From assembly GCA_024642565.1 (NCBI GenBank), contig JAHEAV010000005.1, forward strand, positions 1 to 64,000: DNA of 64,000 nucleotides. Reading direction: 5' to 3'. The notes beneath the pieces were generated by a model. That model was not told where the DNA came from and searched no databases. It saw only the letters and a list, made by a program, of their open reading frames with translations. The translations under genes and the position numbers were made by a program. This document shows, one piece after another, positions 39,078 through 49,992 of the stretch. The stretch is from Erythrobacter sp. (GTDB lineage Bacteria > Pseudomonadota > Alphaproteobacteria > Sphingomonadales > Sphingomonadaceae). The stretch's first letter is position 1. Every line of letters starts with the position of its first letter.

Positions 39078-40433
39078 ATGGGTTACGATATACATATTAT
39101 TGGCGGCGGGTTGGCCGGAAGCGAAGCCGCATGGCAGTTGGCGCAGCGCGGCTTTCGCGTTCGCTTATCGGAAATGCGTGGCGGCGGGGATACCACACCG
39201 GCACATCAAACAGACGGGCTGGCGGAAATGGTGTGTTCCAATTCCTTCCGTTCCGACGATGATGAGAAGAACGCGGTAGGTCTTCTGCATCACGAAATGC
39301 GGCGGCTCGATTCCTTGATCATGGCTGCAGGCGAAGCAGCGCGGGTCCCGGCGGGAACAGCGCTTGCTGTCGACAGGGATGTGTTTTCGGCATTCGTCCA
39401 ACGTGCCCTGGACGAACATCAAAATGTCTCGGTGGTGCGGGAACGTATCGATAATTTGCCTGACAGCGGGCTCACAATCGTGGCGACTGGGCCGCTTACC
39501 GCGGCATCGCTAGCGAGCAGTATTGGCAAGGCAACCGGTCAGGAAAGTCTGGCCTTCTTCGATGCCATTGCCCCGATCGTTCATCGCGACAGCATCAATA
39601 TGGACATTTGCTGGTTCCAATCGCGTTGGGACAAACCGAGTGCGGGCGGCGATTCCCAGGCTGCCGGCAAGGATTACATCAATTGCGCGATGAATCAGGA
39701 ACAATATCTGGCTTTCCACCAAGGCCTGATCGATGGCGAAAAAACCTCGTTCAAGGAATGGGAGGCAAACACCCCGTACTTCGAAGGCTGTATGCCGATA
39801 GAAGTCATGGCATCGCGGGGTTTGGATACTTTGCGTTATGGCCCGATGAAGCCTGTCGGTCTTGACGATCCACGGACCGGGCGCTGGCCTTACGCCGTTG
39901 TACAATTACGGCAGGATAACAAACTGGGCACTCTGTGGAACATGGTTGGCTTCCAGACCAAGCTCAAACACGCGGCACAAGTTGCTCTTTTTCGGACCAT
40001 TCCCGGCCTCGAGAACGCCGAATTTGCACGATTGGGCGGGCTGCACCGCAATACGTTCCTCAATTCGCCTGTGCTGCTGGACAGGCAGTTGCGGCTGAAG
40101 CAAGCCCCCCATATCCGCTTTGCCGGCCAGATCACAGGTTGTGAAGGCTATGTCGAAAGTGCGGCAATCGGTCTGATCACGGGGATGATGGCGGCAGCGG
40201 AGTTGACCGGCAAAACCTGGGCCAGCCCGCCGGCCACGTCTGCCATGGGTGCCCTTCTGGCGCACATTACTGGCGATGCGGAAGCCGAAACCTATCAGCC
40301 GATGAATATCAATTTCGGCCTTTTCCCCCCGCTTCACGATGTGAAGAAGAAATCGCGCAAGGAAGCTTACACGGCACGCGGCAAAGCGGAATTTGGGGAT
40401 TGGCTAAGCCACGAACACTTGGTCACTGCCTGA
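39078..40433 (+). CDS. trmFO: Methylenetetrahydrofolate-tRNA-(uracil-5-)-methyltransferase
   Basis: [65 protein letters not shown]. Confidence 0.95.
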   Translation: MGYDIHIIGGGLAGSEAAWQLAQRGFRVRLSEMRGGGDTTPAHQTDGLAEMVCSNSFRSDDDEKNAVGLLHHEMRRLDSLIMAAGEAARVPAGTALAVDRDVFSAFVQRALDEHQNVSVVRERIDNLPDSGLTIVATGPLTAASLASSIGKATGQESLAFFDAIAPIVHRDSINMDICWFQSRWDKPSAGGDSQAAGKDYINCAMNQEQYLAFHQGLIDGEKTSFKEWEANTPYFEGCMPIEVMASRGLDTLRYGPMKPVGLDDPRTGRWPYAVVQLRQDNKLGTLWNMVGFQTKLKHAAQVALFRTIPGLENAEFARLGGLHRNTFLNSPVLLDRQLRLKQAPHIRFAGQITGCEGYVESAAIGLITGMMAAAELTGKTWASPPATSAMGALLAHITGDAEAETYQPMNINFGLFPPLHDVKKKSRKEAYTARGKAEFGDWLSHEHLVTA

Positions 40434-40892
40434 TCAGCAACGGCACGCAGGTTTCGCGGCGGCTTTTGGCTTGGTCAGAGCAAATTCGGCAGGTGTCAAT
40501 TCGCGGTTACGATCCTTGTCCGCCTGGTCGAAGCGTCTGGCCGTAGCGACTGCCCATTCTTCGAAGGACAGCAAATTATTGCCGTCGGTGTCGAGCTTGC
40601 GGAAGTCTGCAGTGCGGGCAGACAGCATTTCATTTCGTGAGATCTTGAGATCCCGATTGCGATCATAGCGGAAAAACCGGCGCTGTTCCCGCGTCAGTTC
40701 GGTTGCCTCTGGCGGCGTTGGCCCCTTCAAATCTCCGGGATCTGCCGCAGGTATGTCCAGCTCTGCCCGTGCGTTGTCTGCCGGCATGGGCGGCGGAGCG
40801 CCTATTTCGACCTGGGCCCTTCCCTGCCACCAGAACAGGCCGACGGCTACCAAGACCAGCGCACCAAACGCCCCAAGCAGCAACCGGTTCAT
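40434..40892 (-). CDS. Membrane-anchored EF-hand domain protein
   Basis: N-terminal TM segment; EF-hand-like loops DRNRDLKISRNE, DTDGNNLLSFEE, DKDRNRELTPAE; ends PACRC. Confidence 0.75.
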   Translation of the reverse strand: MNRLLLGAFGALVLVAVGLFWWQGRAQVEIGAPPPMPADNARAELDIPAADPGDLKGPTPPEATELTREQRRFFRYDRNRDLKISRNEMLSARTADFRKLDTDGNNLLSFEEWAVATARRFDQADKDRNRELTPAEFALTKPKAAAKPACRC

Positions 40893-40927
40893 GGCATAGA
40901 TTCCTTATTCCTTAACAGTGATATAGA

Positions 40928-41608
40928 CTAGCGCCCGAACAAGCCAAGCCGGATCGCATGTAAGGCGGCCCACCTATCGCCAAGCAAGGGTGTTCCGCCC
41001 CGCCGGATCGATTTGCGGGCAAGCCCGTCCAGCACCGCCAACGGGCGCATTGTGCGCGGAAGATCCATGCGCTCATCACCCAAGGCACGAGCGGCCGTGA
41101 TCGCCGCATCCCTTTCCACCGGGCGGGAGAGATTCGCCGATAAATCGGCCAGCGCCCAGCGCTTTGCGGCAACCCTAACTGCTTGTTGACGGGTAACGGA
41201 CTTGGAAATCCGTGCCAGAGCGACAAAGGCCTCAGCCCGTGCGTCGACGAACCCGTCGATAATATCAGCGGTTAGCGGGGGCTCGCTCAGCAATTGCTCC
41301 CATCCATCGACCAATCCTAGCAGGACGGCTTCTTCGCCCCGCCAGAATTGGCCGATCACTTCAAGCAGGGGATCGCCTTTTGAACGGTTGGCAGGCGGCT
41401 TGGCCAGTTCATCGCGCCACCACGCAATACGCATCTGCGCAAGGATGGGTTCGTGCGCCTGTCTGACAAAATTGGCCAGACGCTGGTCCAGGACCATTAA
41501 GCCAAGTGTCGCGTGACGGATAGAAGCGGGTGCGTAACTTACTGCGAGCCGAAGCGGCAGTGAGAGTTCGTCAGGCGTCAAAATGATCATCACCCTGTCC
41601 AACGCCAC
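40928..41608 (-). CDS. Squalene/phytoene synthase-like protein (short, divergent)
   Basis: LAVSYAPASIRHATLGLMVLDQRLANFVRQAHEPILAQMRIAWWRDEL resembles the Sqs/Psy fold N-terminus. Confidence 0.6.
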   Translation of the reverse strand: MALDRVMIILTPDELSLPLRLAVSYAPASIRHATLGLMVLDQRLANFVRQAHEPILAQMRIAWWRDELAKPPANRSKGDPLLEVIGQFWRGEEAVLLGLVDGWEQLLSEPPLTADIIDGFVDARAEAFVALARISKSVTRQQAVRVAAKRWALADLSANLSRPVERDAAITAARALGDERMDLPRTMRPLAVLDGLARKSIRRGGTPLLGDRWAALHAIRLGLFGR

Positions 41609-41766
41609 GCGGGTTCATTCAAGTCAACCATGATCGGTTTGCTCGAGCGAGGAAAAATAATTGCCCGTGCAAGCTGCAATTAACCAACTCTTTTACAAAC
41701 CGCGTTACCACCATGCGGATATAGGCTGTTCAATAGGCCAAAATTTTTTACTGGAAGGTACATCCG

Positions 41767-43053
41767 ATGGGACCAATCCGTCGCTTTTTCGGGAAGCTCC
41801 GCTCCAATTTGAGCGGCAACGCGACCATGCTTGTGGCGATCGGCATGCCGGCGATGATTGGCGGTGCCGGCTATGCGGTTGATACAGCGCAATGGTACAT
41901 GTGGAAGAGCGAACTGCAGCATTCGGTCGATCAGGCTGCATATGCTGGTGCATGGGCCTTGGCGCGCAGCGATTCTGCATCAACCTATAACGCCCGCGCC
42001 TTGCAGGAATATGATGCGAACCTGTCCAAGACGAAGTCTTTTGCATCCAGACCCAACGTCAAATTGGCAAGCTATGCCGGCGGCGCAAACAATAGCATCA
42101 TTGTTACTGCCACGGCATCGAAGAGCCTGCCGTTCAGCAGTTTTCTTACCGGCAGGGCCGCCACCATTCGGGCCACGGCTCAGGCGAGTTTCGCAAAAGG
42201 CGCGACATATAACGCATGCCTCGTGTCGCTTGCAGAGGATGGAACCGGGACATCGATCGGCGGCAACGCAACCGTTCGCGCGCAATGTGGCCTTGCCGCC
42301 CTATCCTGCAGCGATGATGCCATAAATATTGACGGTTCAGCCCATGTGAGCACGGATTCAATCGTTACATGCGGTACGGCAACCGTCCCTGCAGGTCTTG
42401 AATCAACGGTCACTGAAAAAGTCACTACGCTGGAAGATATCTACAAGGACCTGACGCCGCCGACGAATAACACCACACGGTCTGACGCTTGCACGGGTAC
42501 TGGCAACAACAAGCAGGCTTCTCTGCTGCCCGGCACCTATAAGGGCGGACTCATAGTGAAGTGCAAGACTACCATGGCCAGCGGCATTTACGTGATTGAC
42601 GGCGGTGATCTGGATCTGACTGCCAATTACAATATCACTGGTACCGGCGTCATGTTCATCCTCAAAAATGGGGCAACAATGAAATTTGGGGGCAGCGGCA
42701 ACGGGAACAAGGTAACCCTTACCCCGCCGACAGCCGCAGATTTCATCGGCACGCCCTATGCTGACAAGGCGGACAAATATGCCGGTATTCTGGTGTTCGA
42801 GGATCGGGATAACAACGCGGCTAGCCCGGGTCATATCCTCAACGGTAATTCCAATTCGCTGATCGAAGGGCTGATCTACCTTCCCGATGGGAATTTGCGT
42901 ATCAACGGTACGGCAAATGTGGCGGCGCAGTGCCTGCAGATCTCTGCATACACACTCAACATCCTGGGTAACGCAACACTGGAAACGCTCTGTCCCACGG
43001 ACAAGGCGACATCTGTTGGCAGCTCTATCCCACAAGTTAAGATGGTGCGATAA
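41767..43053 (+). CDS. TadG-like pseudopilin with C-terminal beta-rich region
   Basis: LRSNLSGNATMLVAIGMPAMIGGAGYAVDTAQWYMWKSELQHSVDQAAYAGAWALA (Tad-type N-terminus). Confidence 0.85.
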   Translation: MGPIRRFFGKLRSNLSGNATMLVAIGMPAMIGGAGYAVDTAQWYMWKSELQHSVDQAAYAGAWALARSDSASTYNARALQEYDANLSKTKSFASRPNVKLASYAGGANNSIIVTATASKSLPFSSFLTGRAATIRATAQASFAKGATYNACLVSLAEDGTGTSIGGNATVRAQCGLAALSCSDDAINIDGSAHVSTDSIVTCGTATVPAGLESTVTEKVTTLEDIYKDLTPPTNNTTRSDACTGTGNNKQASLLPGTYKGGLIVKCKTTMASGIYVIDGGDLDLTANYNITGTGVMFILKNGATMKFGGSGNGNKVTLTPPTAADFIGTPYADKADKYAGILVFEDRDNNAASPGHILNGNSNSLIEGLIYLPDGNLRINGTANVAAQCLQISAYTLNILGNATLETLCPTDKATSVGSSIPQVKMVR

Positions 43054-43055
43054 TC

Positions 43056-43508
43056 ATGAACCCGTTCATCCGAAACCTTGGCAATGACCTCCGCGGTTCA
43101 ATGGCCATTGAAACCGCGATCGTCGCACCGGTACTGATCCTGATGGCACTCGGCACCTTCGAGGTTAGCCGCGTCGTATCACGGCAGCATGAATTGCAAT
43201 CAGCGGCTTCGGAAGCGGAAATCATTGCGGTTGCCGCTGCGGCTGGGGCAACCACGCAGACGACCACGATCAAGAATATCCTGAAGACATCTCTCCGCCT
43301 CAACGATGGCCAGGTCGCTATCAGTCGGTTCTATCGCTGCAATGCCAATACCACGACGGTTTCCTCGGCTTCCAACTGTTCCACCGGCGATACGGTGAGT
43401 TCCTATATCCGGCTGACACTGACGGATGCCTACACGCCGGTCTGGACGAATTTCGGAGTAGGCAGCCCAATCAACTTCAACGTTGTGAGGACGGTACAAT
43501 TGTCATGA
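43056..43508 (+). CDS. TadE family protein
   Basis: NDLRGSMAIETAIVAPVLILMALGTFEVSRV. Confidence 0.85.
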   Translation: MNPFIRNLGNDLRGSMAIETAIVAPVLILMALGTFEVSRVVSRQHELQSAASEAEIIAVAAAAGATTQTTTIKNILKTSLRLNDGQVAISRFYRCNANTTTVSSASNCSTGDTVSSYIRLTLTDAYTPVWTNFGVGSPINFNVVRTVQLS

Positions 43509-43945
43509 CAAAAGATAGAATCCTGCACCGCTTGATTGCCGACCGTACTGGCGCAATGGCGGTGGAATTCGCGCTACTGGCTCCACTGCTGTTCACCATG
43601 ATGATTGGCATATTCCAGGTCGGCGTTTTCATGCAGAATTACAATGCTGTGCGTTCGCTTGCGTCGGACACCGGCCGCTATGTCATGGTGGAATATCAGA
43701 AGGGCAACAATGTCAACGATACCGACATCCAATCTGTTGCCCGCAGTTTTGCGGTGAATGCACCCTATTTGCTTGATACCAACAGATTGACAGTGACCGC
43801 GACGACCCAAGGGACTTCAAGGATCACCGGGGCGAAGGAAATTTCGGTAAACTTCAATTACCAGCTCGAAGATTTTCTGCCCTTCGTGACGCTTCCGGGC
43901 ACAAATGTAACCTATTCGCGCCCGATCTTTGTCGTAAATAACTAG
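43505..43945 (+). CDS. TadE family protein
   Basis: RTGAMAVEFALLAPLLFTMMIGIFQVGVFMQNYNAVR; ATGA-coupled to the upstream tadE-like gene. Confidence 0.85.
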   Translation: MTKDRILHRLIADRTGAMAVEFALLAPLLFTMMIGIFQVGVFMQNYNAVRSLASDTGRYVMVEYQKGNNVNDTDIQSVARSFAVNAPYLLDTNRLTVTATTQGTSRITGAKEISVNFNYQLEDFLPFVTLPGTNVTYSRPIFVVNN

Positions 43946-43957
43946 TTCGGTTGGCCG

Positions 43958-45316
43958 CTAAACGTAGCAAACCTTTTTCACGGCAGCGATGATGGAAGCG
44001 CTGTTCAACAAGGCGATTTTCTCGAGATTGGCGGCGTAAGGCAGCGGCACATCTTCATTGCAAACGCGCATGACGGGCGCATCCAGATTGTCGAAGCCAT
44101 CTTCCATGCAGATCGCAATGATTTCAGACGCGATCGAGCATGTTGGCCAACCCTCTTCCGCCACCACCACACGATTTGTCTTGGCCAGACTATCCAGAAC
44201 CGCCTGCTTGTCGAGCGGCCGCAGCGTGCGCAGGTCGATGACTTCCGCCTCGATGCCCTCTGCCGCTAATGTATCGGCCGCTTCCAGTGCGAGCCCGACG
44301 CCGATTGAATAGCTGACGATGGTCACATCGCTGCCTTCGCGCATGATCCGCGCCTTGCCAATGGGCAGCACATGATCATCCAGTTCCGGCAATTCAAAAC
44401 TGCGGCCATAAACAAGCTCATTCTCCAGAAAGACCACTGGATCTTCTGAACGTATGGCGGCCTTCATCAGGCCTTTGGCATCGGAAGCATCATAAGGGGC
44501 GATTACGATCAGACCCGGAACGCTGGCGTACCAAGGTCCATAATTCTGGCTATGCTGCGCGCCAACACGACTGGCTGCACCATTTGGCCCGCGGAACACA
44601 ATCGGACAGCGCATCTGCCCACCAGACATGTAATTTGTCTTGGCCGCAGAATTGATGATGTGGTCGATCGCCTGCATGGCGAAGTTGAAGGTCATGAATT
44701 CCACGATCGGCCGCAAACCGCCCATGGCGGCGCCAGCGCCAATCCCGGCGAAGCCATATTCCGTAATCGGAGTGTCGATAACCCGCTTCGGTCCAAATTC
44801 GGCGAGCAGGCCCTGCGTTACCTTGTAAGCCCCCTGATATTCCGCAACTTCTTCACCCATCACGAAAACACGATCATCACGGCGCATTTCTTCCGCCATA
44901 CCGTCACGCAAGGCTTCGCGCACGGTGACCGTCGCCATATTGGTCCCGGCAGGAATTTCGGGATCATTTTTCGGCTGGATCGCAGCCGGTTTTGCGGCGG
45001 CGGGTGCCGTGTGCACCTCTGCTGTTGTCGGGGCCGATACGGGGGCGGATGCAGGGGCCGGAGCGGCATCCTCGCCCTCACCCGAAATCAAGGCGATTAC
45101 GGTGCCAACGGCAACATTTTCCGTGCCTTCGGGCACCAGGATTTTGCCAACGGTGCCTTCATCGATAGCCTCGAACTCCATCGTCGCCTTGTCGGTTTCG
45201 ATCTCTGCCAGAATATCGCCTGGGCCGACTTGATCGCCTTCCTTGACCAACCATTTGGCAAGCGTGCCTTCCTCCATTGTCGGAGAAAGCGCGGGCATTT
45301 TCAGTTCGACAGCCAT
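43958..45316 (-). CDS. pdhB: Pyruvate dehydrogenase E1 component subunit beta with N-terminal lipoyl domain
   Basis: N-terminal [44 protein letters not shown] lipoyl domain; E1-beta body [39 protein letters not shown]. Confidence 0.95.
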   Translation of the reverse strand: MAVELKMPALSPTMEEGTLAKWLVKEGDQVGPGDILAEIETDKATMEFEAIDEGTVGKILVPEGTENVAVGTVIALISGEGEDAAPAPASAPVSAPTTAEVHTAPAAAKPAAIQPKNDPEIPAGTNMATVTVREALRDGMAEEMRRDDRVFVMGEEVAEYQGAYKVTQGLLAEFGPKRVIDTPITEYGFAGIGAGAAMGGLRPIVEFMTFNFAMQAIDHIINSAAKTNYMSGGQMRCPIVFRGPNGAASRVGAQHSQNYGPWYASVPGLIVIAPYDASDAKGLMKAAIRSEDPVVFLENELVYGRSFELPELDDHVLPIGKARIMREGSDVTIVSYSIGVGLALEAADTLAAEGIEAEVIDLRTLRPLDKQAVLDSLAKTNRVVVAEEGWPTCSIASEIIAICMEDGFDNLDAPVMRVCNEDVPLPYAANLEKIALLNSASIIAAVKKVCYV

Positions 45317-46398
45317 CAGTAAGACTCCACCAGCACGTCCGTGTAGAGCTCGGCCGGTTCGGGTTCGGGTGAGTTTTCTGCAAAATCGGCAGCCTCGGCC
45401 ACGCGGGCCCGGATTGCCTTGTCGATGGCCTTGATATCGGCTTCGCTACGCCCGCGTTCGGCCAGTTCCTTTTTCAGGCGTTCGATCGGGTCGTTATGAT
45501 CGCGCTGTTCCTGCACTTCTTCGCGGCTGCGGTATTTCGCCGGATCAGACATCGAATGACCGCGGTAACGGTATGTGTTCAGCTCCATCAGAACAGGGCC
45601 TTTGCCCTCACGCACATGCGCGAAGGCGATTTCGGCTGCAGCGCGCACTTCCAGCACGTCCATTCCGTTCACATCCATCCCCGGAATACGGAAAGCTGTG
45701 CCGCGCCGATAGAATTCGGTTTCAGCAGAGCTTCGCTTCACCGCCGTACCCATGGCATAACCGTTGTTTTCGATAACAAATACAATTGGCAGGTTCCACA
45801 GCGCCGCCATGTTGAAAGTTTCGTAAACCTGGCCCTGGTTCGCCGCACCATCACCGAAATAGGCAAGACACAGCCCGCCATCTTCCTTGTATTTATGCGC
45901 AAGCGCCAGACCGCCGCCCAAAGCCACTTGTGCACCAACGATACCATGGCCGCCGTAAAACTTATGTTCGGTGGAGAACATGTGCATCGATCCGCCCTTG
46001 CCCTTGGAAATCCCGGCCTGGCGCCCAGTCAGTTCGGCCATGATAACTTTGGGATCAATGCCATAGGCCAGCATGTGCCCGTGGTCACGATAGCCGGTAA
46101 TAACGCTGTCGAGCCCTTCCTTAAGGGCCGACTGCAAACCCACTGCAACCGCTTCCTGACCAATGTAGAGATGGCAAAAGCCGCCGATCAAACCCAGACC
46201 ATAGAGTTGCCCCGCCTTTTCTTCGAACCGGCGGATAAGCAGCATCTGTTCATAAAATTCCAGCAGCTGATCATCACTTGCCGCAAACTTTCGGTTCGCT
46301 TCATGATCGGCCTGAAGGCTGTGCAGAGCGAAATCGGGATCGGTGCTTGCAGCAGTTGGTTTCGCGGCAACTTTGCGTGTCCGGGCGGGTTTAGCCAA
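45316..46398 (-). CDS. pdhA: Pyruvate dehydrogenase E1 component subunit alpha
   Basis: [77 protein letters not shown]. Confidence 0.96.
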   Translation of the reverse strand: MAKPARTRKVAAKPTAASTDPDFALHSLQADHEANRKFAASDDQLLEFYEQMLLIRRFEEKAGQLYGLGLIGGFCHLYIGQEAVAVGLQSALKEGLDSVITGYRDHGHMLAYGIDPKVIMAELTGRQAGISKGKGGSMHMFSTEHKFYGGHGIVGAQVALGGGLALAHKYKEDGGLCLAYFGDGAANQGQVYETFNMAALWNLPIVFVIENNGYAMGTAVKRSSAETEFYRRGTAFRIPGMDVNGMDVLEVRAAAEIAFAHVREGKGPVLMELNTYRYRGHSMSDPAKYRSREEVQEQRDHNDPIERLKKELAERGRSEADIKAIDKAIRARVAEAADFAENSPEPEPAELYTDVLVESY

Positions 46399-46544
46399 TG
46401 TCTGGAATCCTCAAATTTTCGCTTTTGACGGGCCAAGAAGCCCCCCCTTTGGTCGGGGATGTTATGCCGCAAGCAATCGGGGGGCGCAACGTCCATGCAT
46501 ACGAAATCCGTTACGGCAGCCAAACGCCGCGACCGGGGCAAGCA

Positions 46545-46898
46545 TCACTCGCTGTCGATGATATAAACCACTTCGTCATCATGAACGACGTTGAATTCCT
46601 TGCGGAGCTGTTCGCCCACCATATCCGGATCGGCGTGATCGGGGTTTAACAATGCCACACGGTTGGCAAGTTCATGGTGCTGTTTTTCCAGAACCGCTAT
46701 CTGCGCCTTGCGTTCATCCAGCAAACGCAGATTTTCGCCCCATGCAAGCAGGCCACTCGGCCCCGCTATCGCCAGACCGCCCAGAACAAGCAAAGCCACC
46801 AGGGCAAGCCCTTGCGTCATCTGCTCCCGAGGCAGGCTGATCCGATGTTCCCCCTTTTTCACATTACCACCAGAATCACAGTTAACCCGCCGATTCAA
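46545..46898 (-). CDS. Septum formation initiator (FtsB/DivIC) family protein
   Basis: TM segment followed by coiled coil LLDERKAQIAVLEKQHHELANRVALLNPDHADPDMVGEQLRKEFNVVHDDEVVYII; exact start uncertain. Confidence 0.85.
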   Translation of the reverse strand: MNRRVNCDSGGNVKKGEHRISLPREQMTQGLALVALLVLGGLAIAGPSGLLAWGENLRLLDERKAQIAVLEKQHHELANRVALLNPDHADPDMVGEQLRKEFNVVHDDEVVYIIDSE

Positions 46899-46916
46899 GC
46901 CTTAAATGTGACGCGA

Positions 46917-48074
46917 TCAATAGGATCGCGGCAAGCCGAGTACGTGCTCGGCCAAATAGCTCAAGATCAGATTGGTCGAAATCGGGGCAACGGTGTAAAG
47001 CCGCGCCTCGCGGAACTTGCGTTCGACGTCATATTCCTCAGCAAAACCAAAGCCTCCATACGTCTGCACACACATATCTGCCGCAGCCCAACTGGCTTCC
47101 GATGCCAGCAGTTTTGCCATATTCGCCTCAGGCCCCGGATTTCCGCCGGCGTCATAGGTTTTTGCGGCATGGTGAACCATCAGTTCAGCGGCTCGCATTT
47201 GCGCAAAGCATCGCGCGATTGGAAACTGGACGCCCTGATTCTTGCCTATCGGATTTCCGAACACCTCACGGCTGCCAGCATATTCTGTGGCCCGTTCGAT
47301 AAACCACTTTGCATCGCCGATGCATTCTGATGCGATCAAAATCCGTTCCGCGTTCATGCCTGACAGGATGTATCGGAAGCCCTTTCCTTCCTCTCCTACC
47401 AATGCTGTGGCGGGTATCCGCATATCGTCGAAGAATATCTCGGTCGTCGAATGATTCATCATGGTGCGGATCGGCTTGATTGTCATACCATTGCCGACAA
47501 GCTTGCGCATGTCGACGAGGAAGATCGAAAGGCCATCGGTCTTGTTCGCCACCTGATCACGCGGTGTCGTTCTGGCGAGCAGCAGCATCAGATCGGAATG
47601 CTCCGCCCGGCTGGTCCAGATCTTTTGCCCGGTGATGACATATTCATCACCGTCACGCCGCGCAAATGTGGTTAGTGAAAGCGTATCTGTTCCGCTGGTC
47701 GGTTCAGAGACGCCAAAAGCTTGCAGTCGCAGTTTGCCAGCCGCAATTCCAGGAAGATAATCCTGCTTCTGTGCTTCGCTGCCATAGCGAAGCAGTGTGT
47801 TCATGACATACATTTGGGCATGGGCCGCTGCACCGTTACATCCTGCGGCCTGGATCTCCTCCATGATCACACAGGCATCATCCAGACTAAGCCCGCTTCC
47901 GCCAAATTCTTCCGGGATCAGGGCGGCCAGATACCCTGCCCTGGTCAACGCATCGACGAATTCGCCTGGGTACGCCCGCTCGCGATCTTTCGTGCGCCAG
48001 TATTCACCGGGAAATTCTTCGCACAAGCCGCGCAGGGCGCGGCGAATCTCGGCTTGTTGATCACTGTCTTGCAT
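46917..48074 (-). CDS. Acyl-CoA dehydrogenase
   Basis: LRLQAFGVSEPTSGTDTLSLTTFARRDGDEYVITGQKIWTS, QTYGGFGFAEEYDVERKFREARL. Confidence 0.93.
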   Translation of the reverse strand: MQDSDQQAEIRRALRGLCEEFPGEYWRTKDRERAYPGEFVDALTRAGYLAALIPEEFGGSGLSLDDACVIMEEIQAAGCNGAAAHAQMYVMNTLLRYGSEAQKQDYLPGIAAGKLRLQAFGVSEPTSGTDTLSLTTFARRDGDEYVITGQKIWTSRAEHSDLMLLLARTTPRDQVANKTDGLSIFLVDMRKLVGNGMTIKPIRTMMNHSTTEIFFDDMRIPATALVGEEGKGFRYILSGMNAERILIASECIGDAKWFIERATEYAGSREVFGNPIGKNQGVQFPIARCFAQMRAAELMVHHAAKTYDAGGNPGPEANMAKLLASEASWAAADMCVQTYGGFGFAEEYDVERKFREARLYTVAPISTNLILSYLAEHVLGLPRSY

Positions 48075-48146
48075 CTGAGTTCCCTAGCAGCCCTTGCAAC
48101 GGACTTCTTCCCCTCTTGTGAACGCACTCCCCATCTCCGTACAACT

Positions 48147-48176
48147 TTGACAAGGACCCAAGAATGGGTGTATATA
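48147..48176 (+). promoter_or_regulatory. Candidate sigma70-type promoter of hppD with an inverted repeat in the spacer
   Basis: TTGACA-N18-TATATA; spacer contains ACCCA-AGAA-TGGGT. Confidence 0.6.
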
Positions 48177-48210
48177 GTTTCTATTGCAACTAACTCATGG
48201 TGATATCCCA

Positions 48211-49317
48211 ATGGCAGACCTGTTCGAAAATCCGATCGGCCTCGACGGCTTCGAATTCGTGGAATTCAGTGCGCCCGAAAAAGGCAAGCTGGAACCTGTA
48301 TTCCAGGCGATGGGCTTCACTATGGTCGCCCGGCACCGTTCGAAAGATGTCCAGCTCTGGCGTCAGGGCGGGATCAATCTGATCGCCAATTACGAACCCA
48401 GGAGCCCGGCAGCCTATTTCGCGGCCGAACATGGGCCCTCCGCCTGCGGAATGGGATTTCGCGTTCGCAACGCCAAATTAGCCTATGAAGAAGCCATCGC
48501 CCGCGGGGCGGAACCTGCGGAAACCCGCACGGGCCCGATGGAACTGCATATTCCCGCAATCCGCGGTATTGGGCATTCGCTGATCTATCTGATCGACCGT
48601 TATGCGGATGAACACCATCAGGGATTATCAATCTACGATATTGATTTCATCTATGAAGATGGCGCCGACAAGTGGCCCGTCGGCGCCGGCATGAAGGTGA
48701 TCGATCACCTAACACACAATGTTTATGGCGGCCGGATGGCGCACTGGGCAGCCTTTTACGAACGCATCTTCAACTTCCGCGAGATTCGCTATTTCGACAT
48801 CAAGGGTGAGTATACCGGCCTCACATCCAAAGCGATGACCGCCCCCGATGGCAAAATCCGTATTCCGCTCAACGAAGAAGGCGCAGGTGGCGGCGGCCAG
48901 ATCGAGGAATATCTGCGCGAATACAATGGCGAAGGCATCCAGCATATCGCGCTGTCGAGCGAAGACCTTTACACTTCCTGGGACCAACTGAAGGCCTTCG
49001 GGACTCCCTTCGCCAGTGCTCCACCTGCTACCTATTACGAAATGCTGGAAGATCGCCTGCCCGGACACGGTGAACCGGTCGAACAGCTCCGCAGCCGCGG
49101 AATTCTTCTCGATGGATCGACCGCTGATGGAGATCCCCGTCTTCTGTTGCAAATCTTTGGCCAGACCGTGATCGGCCCGGTATTTTTCGAATTCATCCAA
49201 CGCAAGAAGGACGAAGGATTTGGAGAAGGCAATTTCACGGCCCTGTTCAAGTCCATCGAAGCGGATCAATTGAAGCGTGGTGCACTTAATCTGGACAGCA
49301 AGGAGCCGGCAGAATGA
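48211..49317 (+). CDS. hppD: 4-hydroxyphenylpyruvate dioxygenase
   Basis: [73 protein letters not shown]. Confidence 0.95.
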   Translation: MADLFENPIGLDGFEFVEFSAPEKGKLEPVFQAMGFTMVARHRSKDVQLWRQGGINLIANYEPRSPAAYFAAEHGPSACGMGFRVRNAKLAYEEAIARGAEPAETRTGPMELHIPAIRGIGHSLIYLIDRYADEHHQGLSIYDIDFIYEDGADKWPVGAGMKVIDHLTHNVYGGRMAHWAAFYERIFNFREIRYFDIKGEYTGLTSKAMTAPDGKIRIPLNEEGAGGGGQIEEYLREYNGEGIQHIALSSEDLYTSWDQLKAFGTPFASAPPATYYEMLEDRLPGHGEPVEQLRSRGILLDGSTADGDPRLLLQIFGQTVIGPVFFEFIQRKKDEGFGEGNFTALFKSIEADQLKRGALNLDSKEPAE

Positions 49318-49859
49318 CAAGTCATGCGGTCAAACTCGGCGGCGTTCATCACGCGGCCTATCGCTGCAAGGATGCCAGAGAAACGGTCGAATGGTATGGC
49401 CGCGTGCTGGGCATGGAATACACGTCGGCCTTTTCGGAAGACAAGGTGCCATCCACCGGGGAACATGACCCCTATATGCATGTCTTCCTGGACGCCGGGA
49501 ATAACAACATATTGGCCTTCTTCGAACTGCCAACGCAACCGGACATGGGCCGCGATCCCAACACGCCGATGTGGGTCCAGCATCTGGCGTTTCGCGTTGC
49601 ATCAGAAGAAGACCTGCTGGCCGCGAAGGCCCATATCGAAGCGCAAGGTGTGGACGTGTTGGGCCCCACGCACCACGGCATATTCAAGTCGATCTATTTC
49701 TTCGATCCAAACGGCCATCGAATCGAGCTGGCAGCCGATATCGGTACGCCAGATCAATACGCCGAATTGAAACGGGTGGCGATGCCCATGCTGGAGGAAT
49801 GGAGCCTGACCAAGAAGGCTCCGCGCCATGCAGACTGGCTGCACGCCGCGAACGAATAA
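49314..49859 (+). CDS. VOC (glyoxalase/bleomycin resistance) family protein
   Basis: [49 protein letters not shown]; coupled to hppD. Confidence 0.88.
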   Translation: MTSHAVKLGGVHHAAYRCKDARETVEWYGRVLGMEYTSAFSEDKVPSTGEHDPYMHVFLDAGNNNILAFFELPTQPDMGRDPNTPMWVQHLAFRVASEEDLLAAKAHIEAQGVDVLGPTHHGIFKSIYFFDPNGHRIELAADIGTPDQYAELKRVAMPMLEEWSLTKKAPRHADWLHAANE

Positions 49860-49875
49860 GCCCATTAGGAAATGA

Positions 49876-49952
49876 TGGTGCGCCCGACAGGATTTGAACC
49901 TGTGGCCCCCAGATTAGGAATCTGGTGCTCTATCCTGCTGAGCTACGGGCGC
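49876..49952 (-). tRNA. tRNA-Arg (anticodon CCT), CCA encoded
   Basis: Reverse complement GCGCCCGTAGCTCAGCAGGATAGAGCACCAGATTCCTAATCTGG...GGTTCAAATCCTGTCGGGCGCACCA. Confidence 0.95.
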
Positions 49953-49992
49953 ACTCGGGACGCCGTTTAGATAGCGCAGCCGCGCTTGGCAA

